Assembly: GCA_016927175.1 (NCBI GenBank)
Contig: JAFGNC010000129.1
Span: 1 to 6,342, forward strand
DNA from: Gammaproteobacteria bacterium
GTDB lineage: Bacteria; Pseudomonadota; Gammaproteobacteria; Steroidobacterales; Rariloculaceae
Direction: 5' to 3'
Length of the DNA: 6,342 nt
Shown here: in pieces, positions 1 to 6,319 of the stretch
Position numbering within the stretch: position 1 is the stretch's first letter
Layout of the letters: every line of letters starts with the position of its first letter
Made by a program: the position numbers and the translations under genes
Notes under the pieces: model-generated
Databases searched by the model: none
What the model was told of the DNA's origin: nothing
What the model saw: only the letters and a program-made list of their open reading frames with translations

Positions 1-225
1 ATGTGGATCCGGATCTTCCCGGACAAGCCGATCACGAAGAAGCCGCTCGAAGTGCGCCAGGGCAAGGGTAAGGGCAACGTCGAGTACTGGGTCGCGCAGA
101 TCCAGCCCGGCCGCCTGCTGTACGAGATGTCGGGCGTGTCGGAGGACGTCGCGCGAGAGGCCTTCCGGCTGGCCGCGGCGAAGCTGCCGATCCGGACGGT
201 CATCGTCGAGCGGCAGCCGGCGTAG
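1..225 (+). CDS. rplP: 50S ribosomal protein L16 (uL16), C-terminal part
   Basis: C-terminal 74 residues of L16, a large-subunit protein near the A site and peptidyl transferase centre. The blocks [23 protein letters not shown] and [14 protein letters not shown] match the family. By my alignment to the 136-residue E. coli protein, the first visible residue corresponds to about position 63, so the ATG at position 1 is an internal methionine (E. coli has Ile there) and the true start lies upstream of the window. The Arg encoded at 55–57 aligns with E. coli Arg81, the residue hydroxylated by the oxygenase YcfD/RoxA; whether it is modified here is unknown. The C-terminus ends at a TAG and is followed after 35 nt by rpmC, as expected in the S10 operon. 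Confidence 0.97.
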   Translation: MWIRIFPDKPITKKPLEVRQGKGKGNVEYWVAQIQPGRLLYEMSGVSEDVAREAFRLAAAKLPIRTVIVERQPA

Positions 226-260
226 GGCCTGGCGGGTAAGGACGGATCGGCGAACGGCAC

Positions 261-467
261 ATGAAAGCGAAAGAGCTCAGAGACATGACGGACGAAGGCC
301 TCGCGGAGGAGCTGCTGAAGCTTCGGCGCGAGCAATTCAACCTGCGGATGCAGTCGGCTACGGGGCAGGGCGCGAAGCCCGACCAGCACGGCAAGGTCCG
401 GAAGGACATCGCCCGGATCAAGACCGTGTTGACGGAGCGGGCCAGCAAGAAGGGTGACGAGCGATGA
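261..467 (+). CDS. rpmC: 50S ribosomal protein L29 (uL29)
   Basis: Small 68-residue large-subunit protein; the family is 63 residues in E. coli and sits near the exit of the polypeptide tunnel, where it helps form the docking site for trigger factor and SRP. The N-terminal MKAKELR and the central REQFNLRMQ blocks are near-identical to the E. coli protein, and the rest is charged helix ([12 protein letters not shown]) as expected for its two-helix hairpin. The C-terminal tail is a few residues longer and basic. The ATG at 261 is supported by homology and by an in-frame TAA at 237–239 that rules out earlier starts. The only AAGGA (238–242) lies 18 nt upstream, which is far for a Shine-Dalgarno. 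Its TGA overlaps the rpsQ start. Confidence 0.97.
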   Translation: MKAKELRDMTDEGLAEELLKLRREQFNLRMQSATGQGAKPDQHGKVRKDIARIKTVLTERASKKGDER

Positions 468-751
468 GCGGCGCCGAAGAGAGCGCTGACGAGAAGAAGG
501 TCCGCAAAGTCACGGGCCGGGTCGTCAGCAACAAGATGGACAAGAGCGTGACGGTCGCGATCGAGCGCCTGATCAAGCATCCCGTGTACGGCAAATACAT
601 TCGGCGCACGACGAAGGTCGTCGCGCACGACGAGGACAACGCCTGCCGCGAGGGCGACACCGTCGCGATAGCGGAGTGCCGGCCCATATCGAAACGCAAG
701 TCGTGGCGGGTCGTCGAGATCGTCGGAACCACCGCCGGCGGCGAGGCTTGA
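464..751 (+). CDS. rpsQ: 30S ribosomal protein S17 (uS17)
   Basis: Primary 16S rRNA-binding protein of the 30S body with an OB-fold. The conserved run [19 protein letters not shown] (about residues 17–35), the [14 protein letters not shown] block and [11 protein letters not shown] (71–81) identify the family. At 95 residues it is longer than the 84-residue E. coli protein: the N-terminus carries roughly ten extra, mostly acidic residues (SGAEESADE) before the family core, and the C-terminus ends in a Gly/Ala-rich tail. The start is coupled to rpmC through a 4-nt ATGA overlap (464–467), which suggests translational coupling. In E. coli this is the last gene of the S10 operon. Here rplN starts only 10 nt downstream. 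Confidence 0.97.
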   Translation: MSGAEESADEKKVRKVTGRVVSNKMDKSVTVAIERLIKHPVYGKYIRRTTKVVAHDEDNACREGDTVAIAECRPISKRKSWRVVEIVGTTAGGEA

Positions 752-761
752 GGACCGATCG

Positions 762-1130
762 ATGATCCAGACACAGACAGTGTTGACTGCGGCCGACAAC
801 AGCGGCGCCCGGCGGGTGATGTGCATTAAGGTCCTCGGCGGGTCGAAGCGCCGGTATGCGCGCATCGGCGACGTGATCAAGGTCACGATCAAGGACGCGA
901 TTCCCCGCGGCCGCGTCAAGAAGGGCGAGATCTACAATGCGGTCGTCGTCAGGACGAAGCAGGGTCTGCGCCGCCCCGACGGGTCTGCCATCCGTTTCGA
1001 CGGCAACGCGGCGGTTCTGCTGAACAACCGGCTCGAGCCGATCGGCACCCGCATCTTCGGGCCGGTCACGCGAGAGCTCAGGACGAACCGTTTCATGAAG
1101 ATCATTTCACTCGCCCCGGAAGTGCTTTGA
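762..1130 (+). CDS. rplN: 50S ribosomal protein L14 (uL14)
   Basis: 122-residue large-subunit protein at the subunit interface, where the family contacts 23S rRNA and L19 and is the binding partner of the silencing factor RsfS. The N-terminal [17 protein letters not shown], the signature [20 protein letters not shown] (about 36–55) and the C-terminal [12 protein letters not shown] are all canonical. It is one residue shorter than E. coli L14 (123). The start ATG is preceded by GAGGA (750–754) at a 7-nt spacing; this site overlaps the rpsQ stop codon. rplN is the first gene of the spc operon in E. coli, but the 10-nt gap here argues for co-transcription with the S10 genes or for a promoter buried inside rpsQ. 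Confidence 0.98.
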   Translation: MIQTQTVLTAADNSGARRVMCIKVLGGSKRRYARIGDVIKVTIKDAIPRGRVKKGEIYNAVVVRTKQGLRRPDGSAIRFDGNAAVLLNNRLEPIGTRIFGPVTRELRTNRFMKIISLAPEVL

Positions 1131-1158
1131 CGGCGGGCGCGGGTAACGGAAGCGAACG

Positions 1159-1476
1159 ATGAGACGCATCAGGAAAGGCGACGACGTGATCGTCATCGCC
1201 GGCAAGGACAAGGGCCGGCGCGGCACCGTGCTGCGCGTATACCGCGACGATCGGGTGCTGGTCGAGAACGTCAACGTCGCGCGCAAGCATCAGCGGGCGA
1301 ATCCGAATGCGGGCGTGCCCGGCGGCATCATCGAGAAGGAAATGCCGCTGCACATCTCGAACGTGATGCTGTTCAACCCGGCGACCAGCAAGGGCGACCG
1401 CGTGGGCATCAGGACGCTCGGCGACGGGCGCAAGGTGCGTTACTTCAAGTCCAACGACGAAGTTGTGGATGCCTGA
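1159..1476 (+). CDS. rplX: 50S ribosomal protein L24 (uL24)
   Basis: 105-residue protein (104 in E. coli) that in the family initiates 50S assembly by binding the 5' region of 23S rRNA and later lies by the tunnel exit. The KOW motif is visible at about residues 5–28 ([19 protein letters not shown]), followed by the family blocks [31 protein letters not shown] and a C-terminal basic segment ([10 protein letters not shown]). A GGAAG at 1148–1152 lies 6 nt before the ATG. Its TGA (1474–1476) is separated by one nucleotide from the preferred rplE start, and the end of this gene forms the 5' arm of a possible S8-binding hairpin. No anomalies in length or composition. Confidence 0.97.
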   Translation: MRRIRKGDDVIVIAGKDKGRRGTVLRVYRDDRVLVENVNVARKHQRANPNAGVPGGIIEKEMPLHISNVMLFNPATSKGDRVGIRTLGDGRKVRYFKSNDEVVDA

Positions 1477-1496
1477 GATGAGCAGGTTGCAGCAAT
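1462..1496 (+). promoter_or_regulatory. Candidate S8 translational operator hairpin at rplE start
   Basis: The rplX end and rplE start can fold into an irregular hairpin. The apical stem pairs CCTG (1472–1475) with CAGG (1483–1486), extended by a G·U pair (1471/1487); the 7-nt loop holds the rplE AUG (1478–1480). After mismatches around 1469–1470/1488–1489 and 1467/1491, a lower stem pairs GTTG (1462–1465) with CAAT (1493–1496), counting one G·U pair. In E. coli, S8 binds a hairpin with internal irregularities at this exact position to repress the spc operon. I do not see a clear match to the S8 core motif of 16S helix 21, so function is inferred from position and shape only. Confidence 0.3.
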
Positions 1497-2017
1497 ATTA
1501 CAGAGAGACCGTCGTTCCGCAGTTGATGGAACGCCTTCAGGTCGCGAATCCGATGGCCGTGCCGCGGTTCGTCAAGGTGACGCTGAACATGGGCGTCGGC
1601 GAAGCGCTGGCGGACCGCAAGATCCTCGACAACGCGATGAACGACCTCGCCCGGATCACCGGCCAGAAGCCCGTGCCGTGCAAGGCGCGCGTGTCGGTCG
1701 CGAGCTTCAAGGTGCGCGAGGGCTTCCCGATCGGCTGCAAGGTCACGCTGCGGCGCGAGCGCATGTACGAATTTCTGGACCGCCTGATCAACGTGGCGAT
1801 CCCGCGCATCCGCGATTTCCGCGGGTTCTCCCCGCGGGCGTTCGACGGTCGCGGCAACTACAACCTCGGCGTGCGGGAGCAGATCATCTTCCCGGAGATC
1901 AACTACGACCAGATCGACACGCTGCGGGGGCTGGACATCGCAATTACGACGACGGCGAAGGACGACGAGGCGGGTCGTGCGCTGCTCGAAGCGTTCAATT
2001 TTCCGCTCAGGTCCTGA
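1478..2017 (+). CDS. rplE: 50S ribosomal protein L5 (uL5)
   Basis: 5S rRNA-binding protein of the central protuberance, working with L18 and contacting P-site tRNA in the family. Conserved stretches include [67 protein letters not shown] and [15 protein letters not shown]. With the ATG at 1478 the protein is 179 residues, the same as E. coli L5, and its N-terminus (MSRLQQYY) aligns directly with MAKLHDYY. In-frame upstream starts exist at 1469 (ATG) and 1463 (TTG) but would add residues without homology and overlap rplX. Ribosome binding is weak (GGA at 1467–1469, inside rplX), so translation is probably coupled to rplX. In E. coli the start region of this gene is the S8 repressor site. Confidence 0.97.
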   Translation: MSRLQQYYRETVVPQLMERLQVANPMAVPRFVKVTLNMGVGEALADRKILDNAMNDLARITGQKPVPCKARVSVASFKVREGFPIGCKVTLRRERMYEFLDRLINVAIPRIRDFRGFSPRAFDGRGNYNLGVREQIIFPEINYDQIDTLRGLDIAITTTAKDDEAGRALLEAFNFPLRS

Positions 2018-2032
2018 GCTTGGAGCTTATTG

Positions 2033-2338
2033 ATGGCTAAGAAATCGATGATCGCGCGCAACGAGAAGAGGCAGGCGACCGTGGAGCGCTATGCCGCGAA
2101 GCGCGAGCACTACCGCAAGATAATCCGCGACCCGCGCGCGTCGGACGAGCAGAAGCTCGACGCGCAGATGCGGCTGCAGGCGCTGCCCCGTGACGCGAGC
2201 CCGGTCCGGCTGCGCAACCGCTGCGCGATCTCCGGCAGGCCGCACGGCTACTACCGCAAGTTCGGCCTGGCGCGGAACAAGCTTCGCGAGGCGACGATGC
2301 GCGGAGAGATCCCCGGCCTGTCGAAGGCGAGCTGGTAG
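2033..2338 (+). CDS. rpsN: 30S ribosomal protein S14 (uS14), zinc-independent long form
   Basis: Protein of the 30S head. At 101 residues it equals the E. coli protein and is the long paralogue type that lacks the zinc ribbon: only one cysteine (Cys64, in [12 protein letters not shown]) is present, rather than the two CxxC pairs of the ~61-residue zinc form. The C-terminal [17 protein letters not shown] is diagnostic, as is the N-terminal MAKKSMIAR. The ATG at 2033 is chosen over an in-frame TTG at 2030 because it gives the family start and has GGAG (2022–2025) at a 7-nt spacing. The long form at this locus is typical of proteobacteria. Confidence 0.98.
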   Translation: MAKKSMIARNEKRQATVERYAAKREHYRKIIRDPRASDEQKLDAQMRLQALPRDASPVRLRNRCAISGRPHGYYRKFGLARNKLREATMRGEIPGLSKASW

Positions 2339-2366
2339 TGCGGAACGGTTTCGGCGAGGAATCGAC

Positions 2367-2762
2367 ATGAGTATGAACGACCCGATTTCGGACATGCTGA
2401 CGCGCATCCGCAACGGCCAGACGGCCCGCAAGGTGTCCGTATCGATGCCGGCGTCGCGGCTGAAGTCCGCGATCGCGAAAGTGCTGCAGGACGAGGGCTA
2501 CATCGGCGGGTTCTCGACCGGTGACGTCGACGGCAAGCCCACGCTGACGATCGAGCTGAAGTATTACCAGGATCGGCCGGTCATCGATCACATCGAGCGC
2601 GTCAGCCGTCCCGGGCTGCGCGTGTACTCGAGCGCGGCGGACCTGCCGAAGGTGCAGGGGGGCCTCGGTGTGGCGATCGTGTCGACGTCCGACGGCGTCA
2701 TGACGGACCGGCAGGCGCGCGCCGAGGGGCACGGCGGCGAAGTGCTGTGCTACGTGTCGTAA
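2367..2762 (+). CDS. rpsH: 30S ribosomal protein S8 (uS8)
   Basis: 131-residue (E. coli 130) primary 16S rRNA-binding protein of the central domain; the family binds helix 21 and, in enterobacteria, is also the autogenous repressor of the spc operon. Canonical blocks are [18 protein letters not shown] at the N-terminus, VSRPGLRVY (about 79–87), [23 protein letters not shown] (93–115) and the terminal GGEVLCYV. The C-terminal STS and the following loop, which carry RNA-binding residues in the family, are intact. A strong GAGGA (2356–2360) lies 6 nt before the ATG at 2367; a second ATG at 2373 is less favoured because the family begins MSM. Together with the hairpin at the rplE start, this makes the E. 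coli-type feedback loop plausible. Confidence 0.98.
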   Translation: MSMNDPISDMLTRIRNGQTARKVSVSMPASRLKSAIAKVLQDEGYIGGFSTGDVDGKPTLTIELKYYQDRPVIDHIERVSRPGLRVYSSAADLPKVQGGLGVAIVSTSDGVMTDRQARAEGHGGEVLCYVS

Positions 2763-2766
2763 GGAG
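2761..2766 (+). promoter_or_regulatory. Strong Shine-Dalgarno for rplF, overlapping rpsH stop
   Basis: AAGGAG sits 8 nt before the rplF ATG at 2775 and shares its first two bases with the TAA stop of rpsH (2760–2762). A ribosome ending rpsH would therefore cover the rplF initiation site, favouring coupled or reinitiated translation. Confidence 0.75.
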
Positions 2767-2774
2767 CGCGAACG

Positions 2775-3311
2775 ATGTCTAGCAGAGTAGCGAAGCGGCC
2801 GGTCGCCCTCGGCAAGGACGTGACGGCCGACATCTCGGCCGGCGCCGTCACGGTCAAGGGTCCGAAGGGATCGCTGTCGCTGAACCTGAGCCAGGAGGTC
2901 GAGGTCAAGCAGCAGGATTCGGAGCTGACGATCGCGGCCCGCTCCGGCAGCCGCTTCGCGAACGCGATGGCGGGCACGACGCGGGCACTGCTGAACAACA
3001 TGGTCAAGGGCGTCAGCACCGGCTTCGAGCGCAAGCTCGAGCTGGTCGGCGTCGGCTACCGCGCCCAGGCGCAGGGTCAGAAGCTGAATCTGGCGCTCGG
3101 TTTCTCGCACCCGGTCGAGTACCAGGTGCCGGAAGGCATCAGCATCGAGACGCCGAGCCAGTCGGAGATCCTCGTCAAGGGGATCGATCGGCAGCGCGTC
3201 GGCCAGGTTGCGGCGGAGCTTCGGCGCTTCCGTCCGCCCGAGCCCTACAAGGGCAAGGGCGTCAGGTACGCGGACGAGCGTATCGTGCTGAAGGAAGCGA
3301 AGAAGAAGTAG
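2775..3311 (+). CDS. rplF: 50S ribosomal protein L6 (uL6)
   Basis: 178-residue protein (177 in E. coli) near the base of the L7/L12 stalk and the sarcin-ricin loop. It shows the two-fold repeat of the family: an N-terminal half with [13 protein letters not shown] (about 26–38) and a C-terminal half with [10 protein letters not shown] (89–98), [11 protein letters not shown] (106–116), and the signature [15 protein letters not shown] (154–168). It ends in KEAKKK, as in E. coli. The start is fixed by homology and by AAGGAG at 2761–2766. The gene ends in TAG (3309–3311). The last bases and this stop codon form the first unit of a tandem repeat that fills the following 62-nt gap, so the gene's 3' end may have been locally duplicated. 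Confidence 0.98.
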   Translation: MSSRVAKRPVALGKDVTADISAGAVTVKGPKGSLSLNLSQEVEVKQQDSELTIAARSGSRFANAMAGTTRALLNNMVKGVSTGFERKLELVGVGYRAQAQGQKLNLALGFSHPVEYQVPEGISIETPSQSEILVKGIDRQRVGQVAAELRRFRPPEPYKGKGVRYADERIVLKEAKKK

Positions 3312-3374
3312 GACCGAAGAGCAGGGCCCGGCAAGCAGGGCCCCGAAGAAGCAGGACCCAAAGAAGCAGGACCA
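3302..3374 (+). repeat. Degenerate ~15-nt tandem repeat across rplF end and rplF–rplR gap
   Basis: The hexamer AGCAGG recurs at 3320, 3334, 3350 and 3365 (steps of 14, 16 and 15 nt), each followed by G/A and a C run. The last two units are nearly identical (GAAGAAGCAGGACC at 3345–3358 and AAAGAAGCAGGACC at 3360–3373). The segment 3302–3315, which contains the rplF stop codon, matches the 3345 unit at 13 of 14 bases; the difference is the T of TAG against C. The last unit abuts the rplR ATG. Read in the rplF frame past the stop, the array would give four pentapeptides ([20 protein letters not shown]), which fits 15-nt units. The likely origin is slippage duplication of the rplF 3' end. Confidence 0.7.
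3324..3343 (+). promoter_or_regulatory. GC-rich hairpin in rplF–rplR gap
   Basis: Two copies of the palindrome GGGCCC, at 3324–3329 and 3338–3343, can pair as a perfect 6-bp all-G/C stem around an 8-nt loop, starting 12 nt after the rplF stop. No T-tract follows, so it is not an intrinsic terminator. It could slow ribosomes, mark an mRNA processing site or protect an upstream 3' end. It may equally be a by-product of the tandem repeat. Function is inferred only. Confidence 0.35.
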
Positions 3375-3727
3375 TGCAAAAGAAGGAACGGCGGCAAAGG
3401 CGAGGCAAGCGCGGCCGCGTGAAGATCGCGCTGCTCGGCTCGCACCGGTTGTGCGTGCACCGCACGCCTCGGCACATTTACGCGCAGATCATCGCGCCCG
3501 ACGGCGGCCACGTCGTCGTCAGCGCGTCGACGCTGGTCAAGGACCTGCGGCAGGGGCTCGGCGCGACCGGCAACAAGGACGCCGCGGCGGCCGTCGGCAA
3601 GCTGCTGGCGGAGCGGGCGAAGGCGCAGGGCATCGAGCGCGTCGCATTCGACCGCTCGGGCTTCAAGTTCCACGGCCGCGTCAAGGCGCTGGCGGATGCC
3701 GCCCGCGAGGGCGGGCTGCAGTTTTGA
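3374..3727 (+). CDS. rplR: 50S ribosomal protein L18 (uL18)
   Basis: 117 residues, identical in length to E. coli L18, the 5S rRNA-binding partner of L5 in the central protuberance. The basic N-terminus ([15 protein letters not shown]) is the disordered rRNA-binding arm; the folded part carries [18 protein letters not shown] (about 25–42), [12 protein letters not shown] (65–76) and the C-terminal [21 protein letters not shown]. The ATG at 3374 aligns with the family start. Initiation looks unusual: the nearest purine-rich site, AAGCAGG at 3364–3370, is only 3 nt from the ATG and one base off consensus, and it is itself the last unit of the tandem repeat. The preceding gap of 62 nt is long for this operon. 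Confidence 0.98.
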   Translation: MQKKERRQRRGKRGRVKIALLGSHRLCVHRTPRHIYAQIIAPDGGHVVVSASTLVKDLRQGLGATGNKDAAAAVGKLLAERAKAQGIERVAFDRSGFKFHGRVKALADAAREGGLQF

Positions 3728-3764
3728 GGGCTTTCGATCCACGAGGGGCTCGCGCACCAGGCGG

Positions 3765-3777
3765 GCTCGAAACGAGC
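3765..3777 (+). promoter_or_regulatory. Small hairpin upstream of rpsE
   Basis: GCTCG (3765–3769) and CGAGC (3773–3777) form a perfect 5-bp inverted repeat with an AAA loop, ending 15 nt before the rpsE ATG. No T-run follows, so it is not a terminator. It occupies the stretch just upstream of where a Shine-Dalgarno would lie. A 5-bp stem can arise by chance in GC-rich DNA, so its significance is uncertain. Confidence 0.3.
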
Positions 3778-3792
3778 GTTGAGTCGTAACGT

Positions 3793-4293
3793 ATGGCAAA
3801 CACCGAAGAATTTCAGGAAAAGCTCGTCGCGGTGAACCGCGTGGCCAAGGTCGTCAAGGGCGGCCGGCAGTTCGGCTTCACGGCGCTGACGGTCGTGGGC
3901 GACGGGAACGGCCGCGTCGGCTACGGTTACGGCAAGGCGCGCGAGCTGCCGCTGGCGATCCAGAAGGCCATGCAGGCGGCTCGCAAGAACCTGCGCACGA
4001 TCCATCTGCGGAAGGACACGCTGCAGTACGAGCTGCTCGGGCGCCACGGCGCGACGCGCGTGTTCATGCAGCCGGCCGGTGAAGGCACGGGCATCATCGC
4101 GGGCGGCGCCATGCGTGCGGTGTTCGAGTGTGCCGGCGTCCGCAACGTGCTCGCGAAGAGCTACGGGTCGCGGAATCCGATCAACGTCGTGCGCGCCACG
4201 CTGAACGCGCTGGCCGACATGCGCTCGCCGCAGGCCATCGCGGCGAAGCGCGGCAAGACGCTGGAAGAAATCACCGGGCAACCCAAAGGTTGA
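3793..4293 (+). CDS. rpsE: 30S ribosomal protein S5 (uS5)
   Basis: 166-residue (E. coli 167) 30S protein involved in decoding fidelity and in the mRNA entry channel. Present are the double-stranded-RNA-binding-like N-terminal domain with [14 protein letters not shown] (about 14–27, the loop where spectinomycin-resistance changes map in E. coli) and [23 protein letters not shown], then the C-terminal domain with [21 protein letters not shown] (90–110) and [13 protein letters not shown]. The spectinomycin loop shows no deletion; the Ala at residue 18 replaces E. coli Ser, and I draw no resistance conclusion. The ATG at 3793 is forced because an in-frame TAA at 3787–3789 blocks earlier starts. 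No good Shine-Dalgarno precedes it (only TTGAG near 3779–3783), and a 65-nt gap separates it from rplR. Confidence 0.98.
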   Translation: MANTEEFQEKLVAVNRVAKVVKGGRQFGFTALTVVGDGNGRVGYGYGKARELPLAIQKAMQAARKNLRTIHLRKDTLQYELLGRHGATRVFMQPAGEGTGIIAGGAMRAVFECAGVRNVLAKSYGSRNPINVVRATLNALADMRSPQAIAAKRGKTLEEITGQPKG

Positions 4294-4299
4294 TGAGTC

Positions 4300-4491
4300 G
4301 TGGCACAGGGCAGCAACAAAATCCGGCTGACGCTGGTCAAAAGCAAGCACGGGCGGACGCCGGGCCACGCGGAGTGCCTGGCCGGTCTCGGCCTGCGGCG
4401 CCGTCAGCAGACGGTGGTCGTCGCGGATACGCCGGAGAACCGCGGCATGATCCACAAGGTCGCGTACCTGCTCCGCGTCGAGGAGGCATGA
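4300..4491 (+). CDS. rpmD: 50S ribosomal protein L30 (uL30)
   Basis: 63-residue large-subunit protein (about 59 in E. coli). The family pattern [16 protein letters not shown], then [13 protein letters not shown] and [20 protein letters not shown] is complete. The N-terminus has a few extra residues (AQGSN). Initiation is at GTG: an in-frame TGA at 4294–4296, two codons upstream, leaves no earlier start. AAAGG at 4285–4289, within the end of rpsE, lies 10 nt upstream. The 6-nt distance from the rpsE stop suggests translational coupling. L30 is absent in some bacterial lineages, but its location between rpsE and rplO here is the standard one. Confidence 0.96.
   Translation: MAQGSNKIRLTLVKSKHGRTPGHAECLAGLGLRRRQQTVVVADTPENRGMIHKVAYLLRVEEA
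4480..4486 (+). promoter_or_regulatory. Strong Shine-Dalgarno for rplO
   Basis: GAGGAGG, inside the last codons of rpmD (it helps encode the terminal Glu-Glu), lies 6 nt before the rplO GTG. It is the best match to the anti-Shine-Dalgarno that I noticed in the window and probably offsets the weaker GTG start. Confidence 0.8.
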
Positions 4492-4492
4492 C

Positions 4493-4924
4493 GTGCGATT
4501 GAACGATTTGAAACCTGCCCGCGGCAGCCGGCACGCCGGCAAGCGCGTCGGCCGCGGCGGCGCCGCCGGTCAGGGCAAGACGGCTGGCCGCGGCACCAAG
4601 GGTCAGCACGCGCGAGCGGGCGGCTACCACAAGGTCGGCTTCGAGGGCGGCCAGATGCCGCTGCAGCGGCGGCTGCCGAAGATCGGCTTCGTGTCGCGCC
4701 GCGCGGCGGCGAGCGCGGAGGTGCGCGTGCACGAGCTGGCACGCTTCGACGGCCAGACCGTCGACCTCGCGGCGCTGAAGGCCGCGGGCATCGTGTCGAA
4801 GCGCGCCGAGCGCGCGAAGGTCATCGCCTCGGGCACGCTCGACAAGGCCGTCAAGGTGACGGGCGTCAAGGTGACGCCGGGCGCGAGGACGATCATCGAG
4901 GCTGCCGGAGGCAGCGTCGAGTAA
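4493..4924 (+). CDS. rplO: 50S ribosomal protein L15 (uL15)
   Basis: 143-residue (E. coli 144) large-subunit protein that reaches into 23S rRNA and joins late in 50S assembly. The N-terminal third is the typical Gly/Arg/Lys-rich extension (residues ~1–50: [33 protein letters not shown]), followed by [18 protein letters not shown] (49–66) and a globular C-terminal domain ending in the family motif [14 protein letters not shown]. The GTG at 4493 matches the family start MRLNDLKPA and has GAGGAGG at a 6-nt spacing. Only one nucleotide separates it from the rpmD stop, so the two GTG-started genes appear to be translated as a coupled pair. Confidence 0.98.
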   Translation: MRLNDLKPARGSRHAGKRVGRGGAAGQGKTAGRGTKGQHARAGGYHKVGFEGGQMPLQRRLPKIGFVSRRAAASAEVRVHELARFDGQTVDLAALKAAGIVSKRAERAKVIASGTLDKAVKVTGVKVTPGARTIIEAAGGSVE

Positions 4925-4965
4925 CGCTGCCCGTCAGCAGCAATCGGAGCAGCAAGAGCACGATC

Positions 4966-6297
4966 ATGGCCAGGACCGGAGCAGCCACGCCAGCCACGCT
5001 ATTGGGCGACGCCACGCGCTTCGCCGATCTCAGGCAGCGCCTGCTGTTCCTGATCGGCGCGCTGGTCGTGTACCGCATCGGAACGTTCATTCCGGTGCCG
5101 GGCGTCGATCCCGTGGCCATGCAGCAGCTGTTCCAGGATCAGTCCGGCACGATCCTGCAGATGTTCAACATGTTCTCGGGCGGTGCGCTGGAGCGCCTGT
5201 CGATTTTCGCGCTCGGGATCATGCCGTACATCTCGGCGTCGATCATCATGCAGATGGCGACGCACGTCGTGCCGACGCTGCAGCAGATCAGGAAGGAAGG
5301 CGAGGCGGGCCGGCGCAAGATCACGCAGTACACGCGCTATGGCACGGTCGTGCTGTCGAGCTTCCAGGCGATAGCGGCCGCGACGGCGCTGCAGAACAAT
5401 CAGGTCGTGCTGAACCCCGGGCCGAACTTCATCGCGATCGCGGCCGTCACGCTCGTGACCGGCACGATGTTCCTGATGTGGCTCGGCGAGCAGATCACGG
5501 AGCGCGGCGTCGGCAACGGTATCTCGATGCTGATTCTCGCCAGTATCATATCGGGCCTGCCGTCGGCGATCGGCGGCACGCTGGAGCTGGTCAACACGGG
5601 CGGCATGAACCAGGCGATGCCGATCGTGCTCGGCATCGTGATGCTGGGCGTCACGGGCTTCGTCGTGTACATGGAGCGGGCTCAGCGGCGCATCACGGTC
5701 AATTATGCGAAGCGGCAGCAGGGCCGGCGCATGTACGCGGGGCAGACGAGCCACCTGCCGTTCAAGATCAACATGTCGGGCGTGATCCCGCCGATCTTCG
5801 CGTCGAGCCTGATCCTGTTCCCCGCGACGATCGCGACCTGGTTCGGCACCAGCCAGCCGTGGCTGCAGCGCATCGCCGCGAGCATGTCGCCGGGCCAGCC
5901 GATCTATATCCTGCTGTACGGCTCGCTGATCGTGTTTTTCTGCTTCTTCTACACGGCGCTGGTCTTCAACGCCCGCGAGACGGCGGACAACCTGAAGCGC
6001 TCGGGTGCGTTCATCCCGGGCATCAGGCCGGGCCAGCAGACGGCGGAGTACATCGACAAGGTGCTGACCCGGCTGACGTTCTGGGGCGCGCTCTACATCA
6101 CGGCAGTCTGTCTGATGCCGGAGTTCATGATTCTGCAGTTCAACGTGCCGTTCTATTTCGGCGGGACGTCGCTGCTGATCATCGTCGTCGTCACGATGGA
6201 TTTCATGTCGCAGCTGCAGGCGCACATGATGACGCACCAGTACGAAGGCCTGCTGAAGAAGGCGAATCTGAAGGGTTACGGGGGACGTCCGGGCTGA
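4966..6297 (+). CDS. secY: Preprotein translocase subunit SecY
   Basis: 443-residue inner-membrane channel protein of the SecYEG translocon, equal in length to E. coli SecY. Ten hydrophobic segments can be picked out, at roughly residues 25–43, 78–98, 122–141, 154–174, 183–204, 217–236, 272–293, 313–335, 370–390 and 395–414. Family motifs include the periplasmic plug region [20 protein letters not shown] (66–85), [17 protein letters not shown] (174–190), the pore-lining segment with [15 protein letters not shown] (267–281), and the cytosolic C5 loop [12 protein letters not shown] (348–359). The Arg of PGIRPG (residue 354) corresponds to E. coli Arg357, needed for SecA-driven translocation. 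The C-terminus ends [11 protein letters not shown] as in E. coli. AAGAG at 4954–4958 lies 7 nt before the ATG. As usual it sits last-but-one in the spc operon. Confidence 0.99.
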   Translation: MARTGAATPATLLGDATRFADLRQRLLFLIGALVVYRIGTFIPVPGVDPVAMQQLFQDQSGTILQMFNMFSGGALERLSIFALGIMPYISASIIMQMATHVVPTLQQIRKEGEAGRRKITQYTRYGTVVLSSFQAIAAATALQNNQVVLNPGPNFIAIAAVTLVTGTMFLMWLGEQITERGVGNGISMLILASIISGLPSAIGGTLELVNTGGMNQAMPIVLGIVMLGVTGFVVYMERAQRRITVNYAKRQQGRRMYAGQTSHLPFKINMSGVIPPIFASSLILFPATIATWFGTSQPWLQRIAASMSPGQPIYILLYGSLIVFFCFFYTALVFNARETADNLKRSGAFIPGIRPGQQTAEYIDKVLTRLTFWGALYITAVCLMPEFMILQFNVPFYFGGTSLLIIVVVTMDFMSQLQAHMMTHQYEGLLKKANLKGYGGRPG

Positions 6298-6319
6298 CGT
6301 CCTGCCGGGAGTGGAAGTC

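Noticed and set aside
781..786. TTGACT as a −35 box for an spc promoter
   Set aside because: It lies inside rplN, downstream of its start, and I see no −10 element at suitable spacing.
1152..1161. GCGAACGATG shared between the rplX start (1152–1161) and the rplF start (2768–2777)
   Set aside because: A 10-nt match including the ATG in GC-rich leader DNA is plausibly chance; no structure or third copy supports a shared regulatory element.
1463..1477. Earlier rplE starts at TTG 1463 or ATG 1469
   Set aside because: They add three to five residues without homology; ATG 1478 gives exactly the E. coli length and aligned N-terminus.
2190..2366. N-terminal extension of S8 by about 59 residues, overlapping rpsN
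   Set aside because: The extension is an Arg/Ala/Ser-rich out-of-frame reading of rpsN; the family start MSM at 2367 has a strong Shine-Dalgarno.
2037..3110. Long − strand open frame opposite rpsN, rpsH and rplF
   Set aside because: It spans three clearly coding genes and two gaps and has Arg/Ala-rich composition typical of an antisense shadow, with no family resemblance.
3324..3343. Intrinsic terminator between rplF and rplR
   Set aside because: The stem is GC-rich but is not followed by a T-tract, and essential co-operonic genes lie downstream.
3478..4542. Long − strand open frame opposite rplR, rpsE and rpmD
   Set aside because: Same reasoning: no domain, biased composition, entirely opposite certain ribosomal protein genes.
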